Below, one piece after another: positions 26,845-36,026 of a stretch of DNA of 64,000 bases. The first letter of the stretch is position 1. The number at the start of each line of letters is the position of its first letter. Origin of the DNA: Mesorhizobium huakuii. Its GTDB lineage: Bacteria > Pseudomonadota > Alphaproteobacteria > Rhizobiales > Rhizobiaceae. Where the stretch lies: assembly GCF_030160235.1 (NCBI RefSeq), contig NZ_BSNY01000012.1, forward strand, positions 496,001 through 560,000. The letters run 5' to 3'. The translations under genes and the position numbers were made by a program. The notes under the pieces were generated by a model. The model was not told the DNA's origin and made no database searches. It saw only the letters and a program-made list of their open reading frames with translations.

Positions 26845-26875
26845 CTGTAAGCCGGCCCATCGAGCCGGCTTACAG
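26845..26875. terminator. Strong hairpin after glyS
   Basis: CTGTAAGCCGGC and GCCGGCTTACAG form a perfect 12-bp stem with a 7-base loop. No T-run follows, so it may act as a Rho-dependent end, an RNA-stabilising hairpin or a processing site. Confidence 0.6.
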
Positions 26876-26937
26876 TCATATGACGATGATCTCTGCGTGG
26901 CAAAAGGGACATGTTCCCCAACCCAACGGAGGCTTCC

Positions 26938-27261
26938 ATGAATTCCGATCACGACATCGAAGTGACTGAAGAAACCTCGGCCGCCGCCGAGGCGCTTGAA
27001 TCCGCTTCCGAAACCGCCCTCGATCATGCCGCGGCCTCGGCGGTCGAAGCCGCCGATCACTCTGATGACGAGGACGGCGACGAAGAAGAAGGCGACGACG
27101 AAGACGGCGCTGAAGCCGCCACGCTCTCAGGCGATGACGACGAAGACGAAGATGAAGACGACGCTGATGACGCCGTGAAGGCGGAAGTCGATGACGCCGA
27201 AGAAGAATCCGAAGACGGCGAGTCCGAAGAGGACGACGACGACAAGGAAGAAGCGGCCTGA
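26938..27261 (+). CDS. Highly acidic low-complexity protein
   Basis: The 107-residue protein is about half Asp and Glu (53 acidic residues by count) and has only two Lys, no Arg, no Cys, no aromatic residues and no hydrophobic core. It begins MNSDHDIEVTEETSAAAEAL and is preceded by GGAGG at the right distance, so translation is likely. It must be intrinsically disordered. It is a monocistronic unit bounded by two strong hairpins. No function is known. Possible roles are a histone-like mimic, a chaperone or an ion-binding protein, all speculative. Confidence 0.78.
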   Translation: MNSDHDIEVTEETSAAAEALESASETALDHAAASAVEAADHSDDEDGDEEEGDDEDGAEAATLSGDDDEDEDEDDADDAVKAEVDDAEEESEDGESEEDDDDKEEAA

Positions 27262-27283
27262 GATTTCTATCCGGCTCTGTCGA

Positions 27284-27319
27284 GAAAAGCGGCGGCGCAT
27301 CGGCGTCGCCCCTTTTCTT
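27284..27319. terminator. Bidirectional terminator between convergent genes
   Basis: GAAAAG pairs with CTTTTC. After one C-C mismatch, a 7-bp GC stem follows with a 6-base loop. The T-run on one strand and A-run on the other suit termination in both directions for the acidic-protein gene and the convergent secreted-protein gene. Confidence 0.75.
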
Positions 27320-27340
27320 ATCCGTCTTCCCGGATGCTTG

Positions 27341-27730
27341 TCAGTTCTCCAGGATGCTGACGCGCACGCTGTTTTCGTAGACGTCGACCTGGATCAGCGG
27401 CTCGCCATTGACGATGGCGCGCTTGGTCGACGAACTCATCGCGCCGGGGCGCTCCAGCATGCGCTGCAGGTCGGCGCGCTGGTCGTTGGTCCTGAACCAG
27501 GCATCACCCTCGTCGTCGCTGTCGCGGCGATGGAATTTGTGCCAGTTGGCGCGGTCCTGCCGCACCATCTGTGCGGCGCTGTCCAGCGCATAGCCGTCGC
27601 TCGCCTGATGATCCCGATCGGAAATGCGCGCGACATAGGATCCCAGCATGTCATCGGCATGCGCTGTACCGGCGCCCAGCAGCGATGCCATCAGAAGCCC
27701 GGCCACGGTAACGGTCTTGGATAGTCTCAT
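27341..27730 (-). CDS. Small secreted protein of unknown function
   Basis: The 129-residue protein has a signal peptide (MRLSKTVTVAGLLMASLLGA, cleaved near AHA-D) and a mature region of about 105 charged, mostly helical residues with no recognised domain. It contains no Cys. The ATG at 27730 has GGGGG upstream at suitable distance. The mature part probably acts in the periplasm. It converges with the acidic-protein gene across a bidirectional terminator. Confidence 0.75.
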   Translation of the reverse strand: MRLSKTVTVAGLLMASLLGAGTAHADDMLGSYVARISDRDHQASDGYALDSAAQMVRQDRANWHKFHRRDSDDEGDAWFRTNDQRADLQRMLERPGAMSSSTKRAIVNGEPLIQVDVYENSVRVSILEN

Positions 27731-27894
27731 GATCAACCCCCTTTGAAACGACGAACTCGTCTGTCGGCGCCACTTGACCAAATTCAGGCGGCGGCTTCGA
27801 GCGGCAAGATATGCCGGCACGAACTCGCGCTGCAATGGTGCGCAGGGCGCCGTCCAGCTGTCAACGAGCTGGCCAGTCCAGCAATTCGTGGCCG

Positions 27895-28341
27895 CTACTT
27901 GACCTTGCCGACCCCGGGAACGGGCTTAGACGCGGCTGGCGGTGCGGCCGGCTTCTTCTGCGTGCCTGACGCCGGAGCCGCCGAGGCGGTCGCCTGGGCC
28001 GGAGCCGGAGCAGGAGCAGCGGCGGTGGTCGCGGCGGGCGCCTTGGCTTGCGCCGGTGTCGAGAAATCGCCGCCGACGATGCCGCCGCGAATGATCATCG
28101 GGCGTGGCATGAAGCCGTGCCGTGCCTCGGGCGCGTTGGGGATCGCCGCCACCTTCTCATAGGTGACGTCGGGCTCGCCGAGCGCGACGACGGACACCAC
28201 ATCGCTTGCCTTGATATCGGCCGCCTTCAGGGTCAGGATGGACGGCGTCGCGGCCGGCGCGCCGGGAAAGACCAGCGACGAGGCCTGAACTCCGCTGGCC
28301 ATCGTGGCCAGGGCTATTCCCAGCAATACGCGCACAGACAC
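27895..28341 (-). CDS. Exported protein with Ala/Pro-rich tail
   Basis: This 148-residue protein starts with GTG at 28341, with GGGGAG 8-12 bases upstream. A signal peptide (VSVRVLLGIALATMASGVQA) precedes a folded-looking stretch of about 70 residues. A long low-complexity tail of Ala, Pro and Thr repeats follows, ending PVPGVGKVK. The tail probably spans or binds the wall. An upstream ATG at 28467 lies in the same frame but lacks a plausible signal. No known family is recognised. Confidence 0.68.
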   Translation of the reverse strand: MSVRVLLGIALATMASGVQASSLVFPGAPAATPSILTLKAADIKASDVVSVVALGEPDVTYEKVAAIPNAPEARHGFMPRPMIIRGGIVGGDFSTPAQAKAPAATTAAAPAPAPAQATASAAPASGTQKKPAAPPAASKPVPGVGKVK

Positions 28342-28493
28342 CGATATAGCTCCCCTTGCCCAGAAGCTGCTCAATAGCAGGCCGGAATTGATGCCGGCTT
28401 TCTCGGAAGCATAGCATTTTAGGGATTGATAAATCGCCAAGGCCCTCTCTTGCCCAACAGCCGTCATCGTACTACGCAGCCGGCATCTGCGAG

Positions 28494-29477
28494 GTGACGA
28501 GAGTGGCTGAGATACTTGCCGTCGGCGAGGCGTTGGAGCGGGCGCTGACTTTGCTTCAGGCCGGCGATGTCGTCGCCATCCCGACGGAAACCGTCTACGG
28601 GCTCGCCGGCGACGCCACCAACGGCATCGGCGTGGCGCGCATCTTCGAAGCCAAGGGGCGGCCGCGCTTCAATCCGCTGATCGCCCATGTCGCCGACATG
28701 GCCATGGCCGAGCGCATCGCCGTGTTCGATCCGCTGTCGAAGAAACTCGCACAGGCGTTCTGGCCGGGTCCGCTGACGTTGGTGCTGCCGCAGCGACCTG
28801 GCAACGGCATCCATCCACTGGTCACGGCGGGGCTCGACACCATCGCCTTGCGCATGCCGAGGGGTTTTGGCGGCGACCTCATCGCAAAGCTCGGCCGGCC
28901 GCTTGCCGCGCCCAGCGCCAATTCCTCCGGCAGGATCAGTGCAACGACCGCGCAAGCGGTGGCGGCCGATCTCGGCGCCCGTATCAAGCTGGTGGTCGAT
29001 GGCGGCGCGACGCCGGTCGGGCTGGAATCGACCATCGTCAAGGCCGAGGGAGCAGGAGTGCGCCTGCTCCGGCCAGGCGGTATCGCCGCCGCGGAGATCG
29101 AGGCAGCCATCAGCATGGAACTGTTGCGCGGCGGAGGAGCCGGCGTCGAGGCGCCGGGCATGCTTGCCTCGCACTATGCGCCGGGTGCTGCCATGCGGCT
29201 CAACGCCGGAACGGTTGGCAAGGATGAGGCGCTGCTGGGCTTCGGCGGTCAGCGGGCCGAAGGCTGGCGCAATGCTGCCGCGTTCCTCAACCTGTCTGTA
29301 TCGGGTGACCTGCGCGAAGCGGCGAGCAATCTCTTCGCCTATATGCAGGAACTCGATCGCAGCGGCGCGCGCACCATCGCGGTGGAGACGATTCCTTTCG
29401 ATGGGCTCGGCGAGGCCATCAACGACCGGCTCTCGCGTGCGGCCGCCCCACGTGACAACGCACAGCCCACAACATAG
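28494..29477 (+). CDS. L-threonylcarbamoyladenylate synthase (Sua5/TsaC)
   Basis: The 327-residue protein has an N-terminal YrdC domain with IPTETVYGLAGDATN, KGRPRFNPL and the GLESTIVKAEG loop. A Sua5 C-terminal domain follows, linked by APGMLASHYAP. It makes threonylcarbamoyl-AMP for t6A modification of tRNA, working with TsaD, TsaB and TsaE. The GTG start at 28494 has GAGG just upstream. It lies 9 bp before the FAD-linked oxidase gene and is probably cotranscribed. Confidence 0.93.
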   Translation: MTRVAEILAVGEALERALTLLQAGDVVAIPTETVYGLAGDATNGIGVARIFEAKGRPRFNPLIAHVADMAMAERIAVFDPLSKKLAQAFWPGPLTLVLPQRPGNGIHPLVTAGLDTIALRMPRGFGGDLIAKLGRPLAAPSANSSGRISATTAQAVAADLGARIKLVVDGGATPVGLESTIVKAEGAGVRLLRPGGIAAAEIEAAISMELLRGGGAGVEAPGMLASHYAPGAAMRLNAGTVGKDEALLGFGGQRAEGWRNAAAFLNLSVSGDLREAASNLFAYMQELDRSGARTIAVETIPFDGLGEAINDRLSRAAAPRDNAQPTT

Positions 29478-29486
29478 TTTTCCCGC

Positions 29487-30917
29487 ATGACCGAAACCGC
29501 AAAGACACTCGACCCCGCTGTCATCGACCGTTTCGCGGCGATCGTCGGCGACAAATACGCGCTGCGCGACGAGCAGGACATCGCGCCTTACCTCGTCGAG
29601 CGACGCGGTCTCTGGCATGGCGCGACGTCGCTGGTGCTGCGGCCGGGCAGCGTCGACGAGGTCAGCCGCATCATGCGGCTGGCGACGGAGACCGGGACAC
29701 CGATCGTGCCGCAAAGCGGCAACACCGGGCTGGTGGGCGCCCAGGTGCCGGACAAATCCGGCCGCGAGATCATCCTCTCGCTGTCGCGGCTGAACCGCAT
29801 CCGCGAGATCGACGTTCTGTCCAACACGGTGACGGCGGAGGCCGGCGTCATCCTGCAGACGCTGCAGGAGGCGGCCGACGCCGCCGACCGGCTGTTTCCG
29901 CTGTCGCTCGCCGCGCAAGGCTCCTGCCAGATCGGCGGCAATCTTTCTTCCAACGCCGGCGGCACCGGTGTGCTGGCCTACGGCAATGCACGCGAACTCT
30001 GTCTCGGCGTCGAAGTGGTGCTGCCGACAGGCGAGGTCTTCGACGATCTGCGCAAATTGAAAAAGGACAACACCGGCTACGATTTGAAGGACTTGTTCGT
30101 CGGAGCCGAAGGTACGCTCGGCGTCATCACCGCCGCCGTCCTGAAACTGTTTCCGAAGCCGAAGGGGCGTGAGGTCGCATTCGTCGGCCTGTCGTCTGCC
30201 GAAGCGGCACTGTCGCTGTTCAGCATGGCGATGGACCGGGCCGGTGCTTCGCTCACGGCCTTCGAATTGATCGGCCAGAGACCCTACGATTTCACGCTCA
30301 GGCATGGCCAAGGTGTCGTGCGGCCGCTGGCCGACGACTGGCCCTGGTATGTCTTGATGCAGGTTTCCTCCGGCCGCTCGGAAGACGACGGCCGGGCGCT
30401 GATCGAGGAGGTGCTGGCGGATGGTCTCGAGCAAGGCATCGTCGGCGATGCCGTGGTCGCGGCAAGCCTTGCCCAGGGCGACGCTTTCTGGAATTTCCGC
30501 GAGACGCTGCCCGAGTGCCAGAAGCCGGAGGGCGCGTCGATCAAGCACGACATTTCGGTGCCGATCGCCTCGATCCCGCGCTTCATCGAAGAGGCCGCAG
30601 GCGCGGTGGCGTCAGTCAGTGCCGGCGCCCGCGTGGTCTGCTTCGGCCATATGGGTGACGGCAATCTTCATTATAACATCTCGCGGCCCGTCGATGGCGA
30701 CGATGAGGCGTTTCTCGCCCTTTACCATCCCATGAACAAGGCCGTGCACGATGTCGTGCGCTCCTTCCACGGTTCGATCTCGGCCGAGCATGGCATCGGC
30801 CAGTTGAAGCGCGACGAACTGATCGCCACGGCCCCGCCGATGGCCATCGATCTGATGCGCCGGGTAAAAGCCGCCTTCGATCCGGCCGGCATCATGAATC
30901 CTGGTAAGGTTATCTGA
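29487..30917 (+). CDS. FAD-linked 2-hydroxyacid dehydrogenase-type oxidase
   Basis: The 476-residue protein has a PCMH-type FAD domain with PQSGNTGLVGAQVP and NLSSNAGGTGVLAYG. A C-terminal FAD-oxidase domain carries the metal-binding GHMGDGNLHYN and SAEHGIGQLKR motifs. These define the D-2-hydroxyglutarate or D-lactate dehydrogenase group. The physiological substrate is inferred only. It is the second gene of a likely operon with the Sua5 gene. Confidence 0.9.
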   Translation: MTETAKTLDPAVIDRFAAIVGDKYALRDEQDIAPYLVERRGLWHGATSLVLRPGSVDEVSRIMRLATETGTPIVPQSGNTGLVGAQVPDKSGREIILSLSRLNRIREIDVLSNTVTAEAGVILQTLQEAADAADRLFPLSLAAQGSCQIGGNLSSNAGGTGVLAYGNARELCLGVEVVLPTGEVFDDLRKLKKDNTGYDLKDLFVGAEGTLGVITAAVLKLFPKPKGREVAFVGLSSAEAALSLFSMAMDRAGASLTAFELIGQRPYDFTLRHGQGVVRPLADDWPWYVLMQVSSGRSEDDGRALIEEVLADGLEQGIVGDAVVAASLAQGDAFWNFRETLPECQKPEGASIKHDISVPIASIPRFIEEAAGAVASVSAGARVVCFGHMGDGNLHYNISRPVDGDDEAFLALYHPMNKAVHDVVRSFHGSISAEHGIGQLKRDELIATAPPMAIDLMRRVKAAFDPAGIMNPGKVI

Positions 30918-31101
30918 TCCTTTCAACATCTTGTGGTCGGTGGCATTCCGATAACCATCCCTGAGATCAGCAAAATTTAACCGACTTTCTTAAGCGCGGC
31001 GGTAAGGAGCCCGCGCTACTGTTTCCCCATAACGAGGCCGGGAAAACTGGCCCGGAGAGAACCGGACACCGGCTCTCAGGAGACAGACAGGAAGGCACTC
31101 T

Positions 31102-31668
31102 ATGAACACCGGACTGAAGCCAGTCTGGGCGGGACGCAACATGCGCCTCGACCCATTCCGACTGCCCCAGATGGTCAGCTACGCCACCCGCGACGACTAT
31201 GGCGACGTGACGTTCACCATCGACCATCGTGGCGCCGTGATCCGCCGCATGCTCGAAATGAGCGGCGTGCCGGCGATCATCGCCCTGCCGGCCAATGCGT
31301 TCCGCGGGGTCGCCGCCCGCGCTATGGAGGATCCGGAAGGCAGTGTCACGGTGACCCTGGAACTCCTGCACAATGATCCGATGCTGTCGGTGCCACTGCT
31401 GGTGGCCGATGATCTCGACGATGTCGCCGCCGACTGGCGCGCCTGGGCCGATGCCTACCGCCTGCCGATGCTGTTGATAGAATCGGATGGCGTCGCCCGC
31501 ACCCTGGAAGAATCGCTCGGCGCCGCCATCAAGACGCTGCCGCCGCAGGATCGCCGCAAGGGCCGCGTTTCCAACACGCGCCGCCCGCGCTTCCTTGCCC
31601 GCCGCAGGGCCGGCAACCTCGGTCTCAGGCTGGTCATCGACGGCCAGGAGATCATTTCGCGCGACTGA
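31102..31668 (+). CDS. DUF6101-like conserved protein
   Basis: The 188-residue soluble protein begins MNTGLKPVWAGRNMRLDPF, has a central all-beta/alpha segment and a basic C-terminus (RRKGRVSNTRRPRFLARRRAG). I recall this group as a rhizobial DUF6101 family, but the assignment is from memory. No catalytic motif is visible. The basic tail could bind nucleic acid. It is monocistronic and converges on ubiA across about 30 bp. Confidence 0.65.
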   Translation: MNTGLKPVWAGRNMRLDPFRLPQMVSYATRDDYGDVTFTIDHRGAVIRRMLEMSGVPAIIALPANAFRGVAARAMEDPEGSVTVTLELLHNDPMLSVPLLVADDLDDVAADWRAWADAYRLPMLLIESDGVARTLEESLGAAIKTLPPQDRRKGRVSNTRRPRFLARRRAGNLGLRLVIDGQEIISRD

Positions 31669-31700
31669 ATAACCCCGATCGCAGGAGTTGCCTGAAGCCG

Positions 31701-32690
31701 CTACACCAGCGGCTTCAGCGCCACCCACAATGCGCCGCCGATCAGGCCGAGGAAGATCAGCCAGCCGACCTGGTTGTTCGACCGGAACAGCCGCAGGCAT
31801 TGGTCCGCATCGTTGATATCCAGAACCGCGATTTGCCGCGCCATATGGGCGCCGGCGGCGATCAATCCGGCGAGCGCTACCACCGGCGCCTGCGCCGAGG
31901 CGAAGGCGATGGCGAAGCAGATCAGCGTGCCGCCATAAAGCCCGGCCAGCCACGCCTTGGTGTTGTCGCCGAACAGCCGCGCCGTCGAGCGCACGCCGAC
32001 AATGGCGTCGTCTTCCTTGTCCTGATGCGCGTAGATGGTGTCGTAGCCGATGACCCACAGGATCGAGCCGACATAGAGCATGATGGCGGGGCCATCGAGA
32101 TCGCCGAACTCGACCGCCCATCCCATCAGCGCGCCCCAGGAAAAGGCAAGGCCGAGAAACAGTTGCGGCCAGTTGGTTATCCGCTTCATGAATGGATAGA
32201 TGGCGACGATCACCAGCGAGCAGATGCCGAGCAGGATGGCGAAGCTGTTGAACTGCAGCAGCACGGCAAGGCCGACCAGGGCCTGCAGGACAAGAAACAG
32301 CCAGGCCCGCCGGCGCGTGGTCTGGCCCGACGGCAGCGGACGCGAGCGGGTGCGCTCGACCTGGTTGTCGATGTTCTCGTCGACGATGTCGTTATAGGTG
32401 CAGCCTGCGCCGCGCATGGCGATGGCGCCGGCCAGGAACAGCACGAGATACAAGGGCGCCGGCAGCAATGAAAGCAGCGGGTCGCCGGGGCGGGGATAGG
32501 CGCTCGCGGCGAGCGCCGCCGACCACCAGCAGGGCCACAAAAGCAATTGCCAGCCGATCGGCCTGTCCCATCGCGCGAGCTGCGCGTAGGGCCAAATCGA
32601 ACGCGGCAGCACACGATAGACCCAATGGCCGTTCGGGGCATCGGCAACGCGGCCCTGGGCCGCCTTCGACTGGACAGGTTCCATGTCCAT
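31701..32690 (-). CDS. ubiA: 4-hydroxybenzoate polyprenyltransferase
   Basis: The 329-residue protein has eight to nine transmembrane helices. The two Asp-rich motifs of UbiA are NDIVDENIDNQVERT and YAHQDKEDDAIVGVRST. It attaches the polyprenyl tail to 4-hydroxybenzoate in ubiquinone synthesis, using the product of the polyprenyl diphosphate synthase encoded at 17.6 kb. The ATG at 32690 or 32684 is the likely start; the longer frame begins upstream at 32726. Confidence 0.95.
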   Translation of the reverse strand: MDMEPVQSKAAQGRVADAPNGHWVYRVLPRSIWPYAQLARWDRPIGWQLLLWPCWWSAALAASAYPRPGDPLLSLLPAPLYLVLFLAGAIAMRGAGCTYNDIVDENIDNQVERTRSRPLPSGQTTRRRAWLFLVLQALVGLAVLLQFNSFAILLGICSLVIVAIYPFMKRITNWPQLFLGLAFSWGALMGWAVEFGDLDGPAIMLYVGSILWVIGYDTIYAHQDKEDDAIVGVRSTARLFGDNTKAWLAGLYGGTLICFAIAFASAQAPVVALAGLIAAGAHMARQIAVLDINDADQCLRLFRSNNQVGWLIFLGLIGGALWVALKPLV

Positions 32691-32752
32691 GGAGTGGCAG
32701 CAGCCGCGGAAACCGTCAAGCGGCAAGCGGACGAGGAGCGACCGTCAACCCG

Positions 32753-33664
32753 TCAGGAGGCGAAGATGTCGCGTGTGGAGAACCTGGCTTTCGCCGTCTC
32801 GACGAATGCCAGTGCCGCATTCGACACGCGCTGATGCGTGTCATAGGTGAGGATGATGCGCTGCATCGGCAGTGGATCCGACAGCGGCTTGCAGATCAAG
32901 GGCAGTCCATCATAGCTGCGGTCGCCTTGCGGGCGGGTGTAGCTGACGGCGACACCAAAGCCGTTCGCCACCATGCTGCGCTGGAGTTCGAACGAACTTG
33001 TCGCCCTGTCGGCCACCGGCGAGAGGCCACGGCCGCGGAACAGGTCGAGCATGTGCTGCCAGCTCTGCGGCTGGTCCGTCGTGATCAGCGGATAGGCGGC
33101 CAGATCCGCCAGGCTGACCTCGGTGTGGTCGGCCAGCGCATGGCCTGCCGGCAGCAATGCATGCGGCCGCAGCTCGTGCAGCAGGATGCGGGCGAAATGC
33201 GAGGGCAGACCGAGATCATAGCTGAGGCCGAGATCGATGGCGGCATCCGTCAGACGCCGCCCGAGCGTCTCGAACGTCTCGTCGCGAACGATCACTGCAA
33301 CGCTTGGGTGGCGTTCGGAAAAGGCGCGGATGAGACCCGGCGCGAAATAGGGCGCCAGATCCTCGAAACATCCAAGCACCAGCTCGCCGCCGACGGCTGA
33401 ATTGCCCGAGCCCAGGCTCATGAGTTCATCCGTCTCGGCAAGAACCTGTTTGGCCTTGGCCACGACGACGCGGCCGAAGGAGGTCAGCGAAACGCCGCTG
33501 CCGCGCTGGCGAACGAACAGTTTCTGGCCAAAATCCTTTTCGATCGCGTCTATCGCCACCGAAATCGAGGGCTGGGAGATGTTCTGCGCCCTGGCCGCGC
33601 CGGTGACGCTGCCATGGCGAGCGACCGCAACCAGATAACGCAATTGAGTAAGGCTCAGGCTCAT
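32753..33664 (-). CDS. LysR-family regulator divergent from PhyH gene
   Basis: The 303-residue LysR protein has an N-terminal helix-turn-helix (TQLRYLVAVARHGSVTGAAR) and a ligand-binding domain. It is divergent from a phytanoyl-CoA dioxygenase-like gene across 91 bp, so it probably controls that gene. No clean T-N11-A operator was identified by eye in the gap, which is AT-rich relative to the surroundings. The effector is unknown. Confidence 0.9.
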   Translation of the reverse strand: MSLSLTQLRYLVAVARHGSVTGAARAQNISQPSISVAIDAIEKDFGQKLFVRQRGSGVSLTSFGRVVVAKAKQVLAETDELMSLGSGNSAVGGELVLGCFEDLAPYFAPGLIRAFSERHPSVAVIVRDETFETLGRRLTDAAIDLGLSYDLGLPSHFARILLHELRPHALLPAGHALADHTEVSLADLAAYPLITTDQPQSWQHMLDLFRGRGLSPVADRATSSFELQRSMVANGFGVAVSYTRPQGDRSYDGLPLICKPLSDPLPMQRIILTYDTHQRVSNAALAFVETAKARFSTRDIFAS

Positions 33665-33755
33665 AGTCTTGTTCTATGTGTCAGATGAGAAGTTATTATT
33701 TTACTGAATGAGCGTGGGTTGCGATAGTCGGCTTGATCCTGAAAGGAGGACACCC

Positions 33756-34577
33756 ATGGCTCCCCAGACTGCCGCCCGCGCCATCGACACCGGCCTCATC
33801 GATGCGGAGACGATTGCCGACTACCAGCGTGACGGCGCGGTCTGTATCCGCGGCGCTTTCAAGGGCTGGGTCGATACGATTGCCGACGGCATCGAGCGCA
33901 ACATGCAAAACCGCAGTGCCACCGCGTCCGACATCGCCAATGGCCGCGGCAGTTTCTTCGACGACTACTGCAACTGGGAGCGCATTCCTGAATTCGTCGA
34001 GGTGGTGCGGAAATCGCCGGCCGCCGAACTGGCGGCGGCGGTGATGCAGTCGCGCACGGCGCAGTTCTTCCACGATCACGTTCTGGTCAAGGAACCCGGC
34101 ACGCAGAAGCCGACGCCCTGGCATCAGGACATCCCCTATTATTTCGTCGATGGCCAGCAGACGGTCAGCTTCTGGATCCCCATCGACCCGGTGAAGGAAG
34201 CGACGCTGCGCCTGATCGCCGGCTCGCACAAATGGGACAAGATGATCCTGCCGGTGCGCTGGCTCGACGACAGCAATTTCTATGCCGGTGAGGGCGACTA
34301 TCTGCCGGTGCCGGACCCCGACAAGGACCCGTCGATGAAGGTGCTCGAATGGGAGATGGAGCCGGGCGACGCCATCCTGTTCGACTTCCGCACCGCTCAT
34401 GGCGCGCGCGGCAATCTGACCGCGGCACGGCGCCGGGCGCTGTCACTGCGCTGGGTCGGCGACGATGCCCATTATGTCGAGCGGCCGGGCCGCACCTCGC
34501 CGCCCTATCATGGCCATGGCATGCGGCCGGGCCAGAAATTGCGCGAGGACTGGTTCCCGGTGGTTTTCCCGGGTTGA
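33756..34577 (+). CDS. PhyH-family Fe(II)/2-oxoglutarate dioxygenase
   Basis: The 273-residue protein contains PTPWHQDIPYYFVDG (His-x-Asp) and a distal His in FDFRTAHGARGN, with an Arg nearby, giving the complete facial triad and 2-oxoglutarate site of phytanoyl-CoA dioxygenase-like enzymes. The ATG at 33756 has AAAGGAGG upstream. The substrate is unknown; small-molecule hydroxylation in catabolism or secondary metabolism is likely. A divergent LysR gene probably regulates it. It is separate in sequence from the PhyH-like gene at 12.6 kb. Confidence 0.88.
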   Translation: MAPQTAARAIDTGLIDAETIADYQRDGAVCIRGAFKGWVDTIADGIERNMQNRSATASDIANGRGSFFDDYCNWERIPEFVEVVRKSPAAELAAAVMQSRTAQFFHDHVLVKEPGTQKPTPWHQDIPYYFVDGQQTVSFWIPIDPVKEATLRLIAGSHKWDKMILPVRWLDDSNFYAGEGDYLPVPDPDKDPSMKVLEWEMEPGDAILFDFRTAHGARGNLTAARRRALSLRWVGDDAHYVERPGRTSPPYHGHGMRPGQKLREDWFPVVFPG

Positions 34578-34586
34578 AGCGGGCCA

Positions 34587-34619
34587 GAATATGGGCGCCG
34601 GAATTCGGCGCCCATATTC
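34587..34619 (+). terminator. 33-nt perfect hairpin after the PhyH gene
   Basis: A perfect 14-bp stem (GAATATGGGCGCCG with CGGCGCCCATATTC) closes a 5-base loop, starting 10 bp after the stop. The stem is unusually long and stable. No T-run follows. Confidence 0.65.
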
Positions 34620-34731
34620 GGCCGGGGATAACGTTCCCGTGCGCAATTTCGATCAAAACACCCTGATGCCTTGACCCGTCGCCCGGAGAGCAATAGCGGG
34701 TGCTCTCCAAGGTTAGCATCAAGAGGTGGCC

Positions 34732-36009
34732 ATGAACGTTCTTCTTCTGGGCTCCGGCGGCCGCGAACATGCGCTTGCCTGGAAGATTGCCGCATCTCCC
34801 CTGCTGACCAAGCTCTACGCGGCTCCCGGCAATCCGGGCATCGGCGCTGAAGCCGAACTGGTGAAGCTGGACGTTACGGATCACGCCGCCGTGGCCGCTT
34901 TCTGTCACGAGAAAAAAATAGACCTCGTTGTGGTCGGTCCGGAGGGGCCGCTCGTCGCCGGTATTGCAGATGATCTGCGCGCCGAAAACATCCGCGTCTT
35001 CGGGCCCTCGAAGGCCGCCGCGCGGCTGGAAGGCTCGAAGGGTTTCACCAAGGATCTCTGCGCCCGATACAACATTCCGACAGCCGCCTATGGCCGTTTC
35101 GGCGATGTGGCCTCCGCCAAAGCCTATGTCGAAAAGACGGGCGCGCCGATCGTCATCAAGGCCGATGGGCTCGCCGCCGGGAAGGGTGTCACTGTCGCCA
35201 TGACGCTGGAGGAGGCGCGGGCGGCCCTCGATGCCTGTTTCGAGGGTTCCTTCGGCGCGGCTGGGGCGGAGGTGGTGATCGAGGAATTCATGACCGGCGA
35301 GGAGGCGAGTTTTTTCTGCCTTTGCGACGGGACGACCGCGCTGCCTTTCGGCACGGCCCAGGACCATAAGCGTGTCGGCGACGGCGACACCGGCCCCAAC
35401 ACCGGCGGCATGGGCGCCTATTCGCCGGCCCCGGTGATGACACCGGAAACGGTCGAGCGCACCATGCGCGAAATCATCGAGCCGACCATGCGCGGCATGG
35501 CCGAGCTTGGCGCGCCCTTCGCCGGCATTCTCTTCGCCGGGCTGATGATATCAGACAAGGGCCCGAAGCTGATCGAATACAACACCCGTTTCGGCGATCC
35601 CGAATGCCAGGTGCTGATGATGCGGCTGAAGGACGACCTGCTGGTACTGCTCAATGCCGCCGTCGACGGTCAGCTGGCACACACGTCCATACGCTGGCGC
35701 GATGAGGCGGCACTCACCGTGGTGATGGCGGCGCGGGGCTATCCCGGCACACCGGAAAAAGGCTCGGTCATTCGCGGAGTCGAGGACGCGGCTGGCGAAG
35801 GTGTCCAGATCTTCCACGCGGGCACCGCCATCAATGGCGGCGCGCTGGTCGCCAATGGCGGCCGCGTCCTCAATGTCACCGCGACCGGCGCCACGGTCGG
35901 CGAGGCGCAGGCGCGGGCCTATGCCGCGCTCGACCGGATCGATTGGCCGGACGGCTTCTGCCGCCGCGACATCGGCTGGCAGGCCGTGGCGCGCGAGAAG
36001 GCGAGCTGA
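34732..36009 (+). CDS. purD: Phosphoribosylamine-glycine ligase
   Basis: The 425-residue ATP-grasp enzyme has [16 protein letters not shown] at the N-terminus, [16 protein letters not shown] and the [21 protein letters not shown] signature. It makes glycinamide ribonucleotide in purine synthesis. The ATG at 34732 has AGAGG six bases upstream. It stands alone rather than in a pur operon. Confidence 0.97.
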   Translation: MNVLLLGSGGREHALAWKIAASPLLTKLYAAPGNPGIGAEAELVKLDVTDHAAVAAFCHEKKIDLVVVGPEGPLVAGIADDLRAENIRVFGPSKAAARLEGSKGFTKDLCARYNIPTAAYGRFGDVASAKAYVEKTGAPIVIKADGLAAGKGVTVAMTLEEARAALDACFEGSFGAAGAEVVIEEFMTGEEASFFCLCDGTTALPFGTAQDHKRVGDGDTGPNTGGMGAYSPAPVMTPETVERTMREIIEPTMRGMAELGAPFAGILFAGLMISDKGPKLIEYNTRFGDPECQVLMMRLKDDLLVLLNAAVDGQLAHTSIRWRDEAALTVVMAARGYPGTPEKGSVIRGVEDAAGEGVQIFHAGTAINGGALVANGGRVLNVTATGATVGEAQARAYAALDRIDWPDGFCRRDIGWQAVAREKAS

Positions 36010-36026
36010 GATTTCGGAGCGTCGGC

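Noticed and set aside
28464-30548. 694-residue minus-strand frame opposite the Sua5 and FAD oxidase genes
   Set aside because: Antisense of two confident genes with clear domains; product has no recognisable fold.
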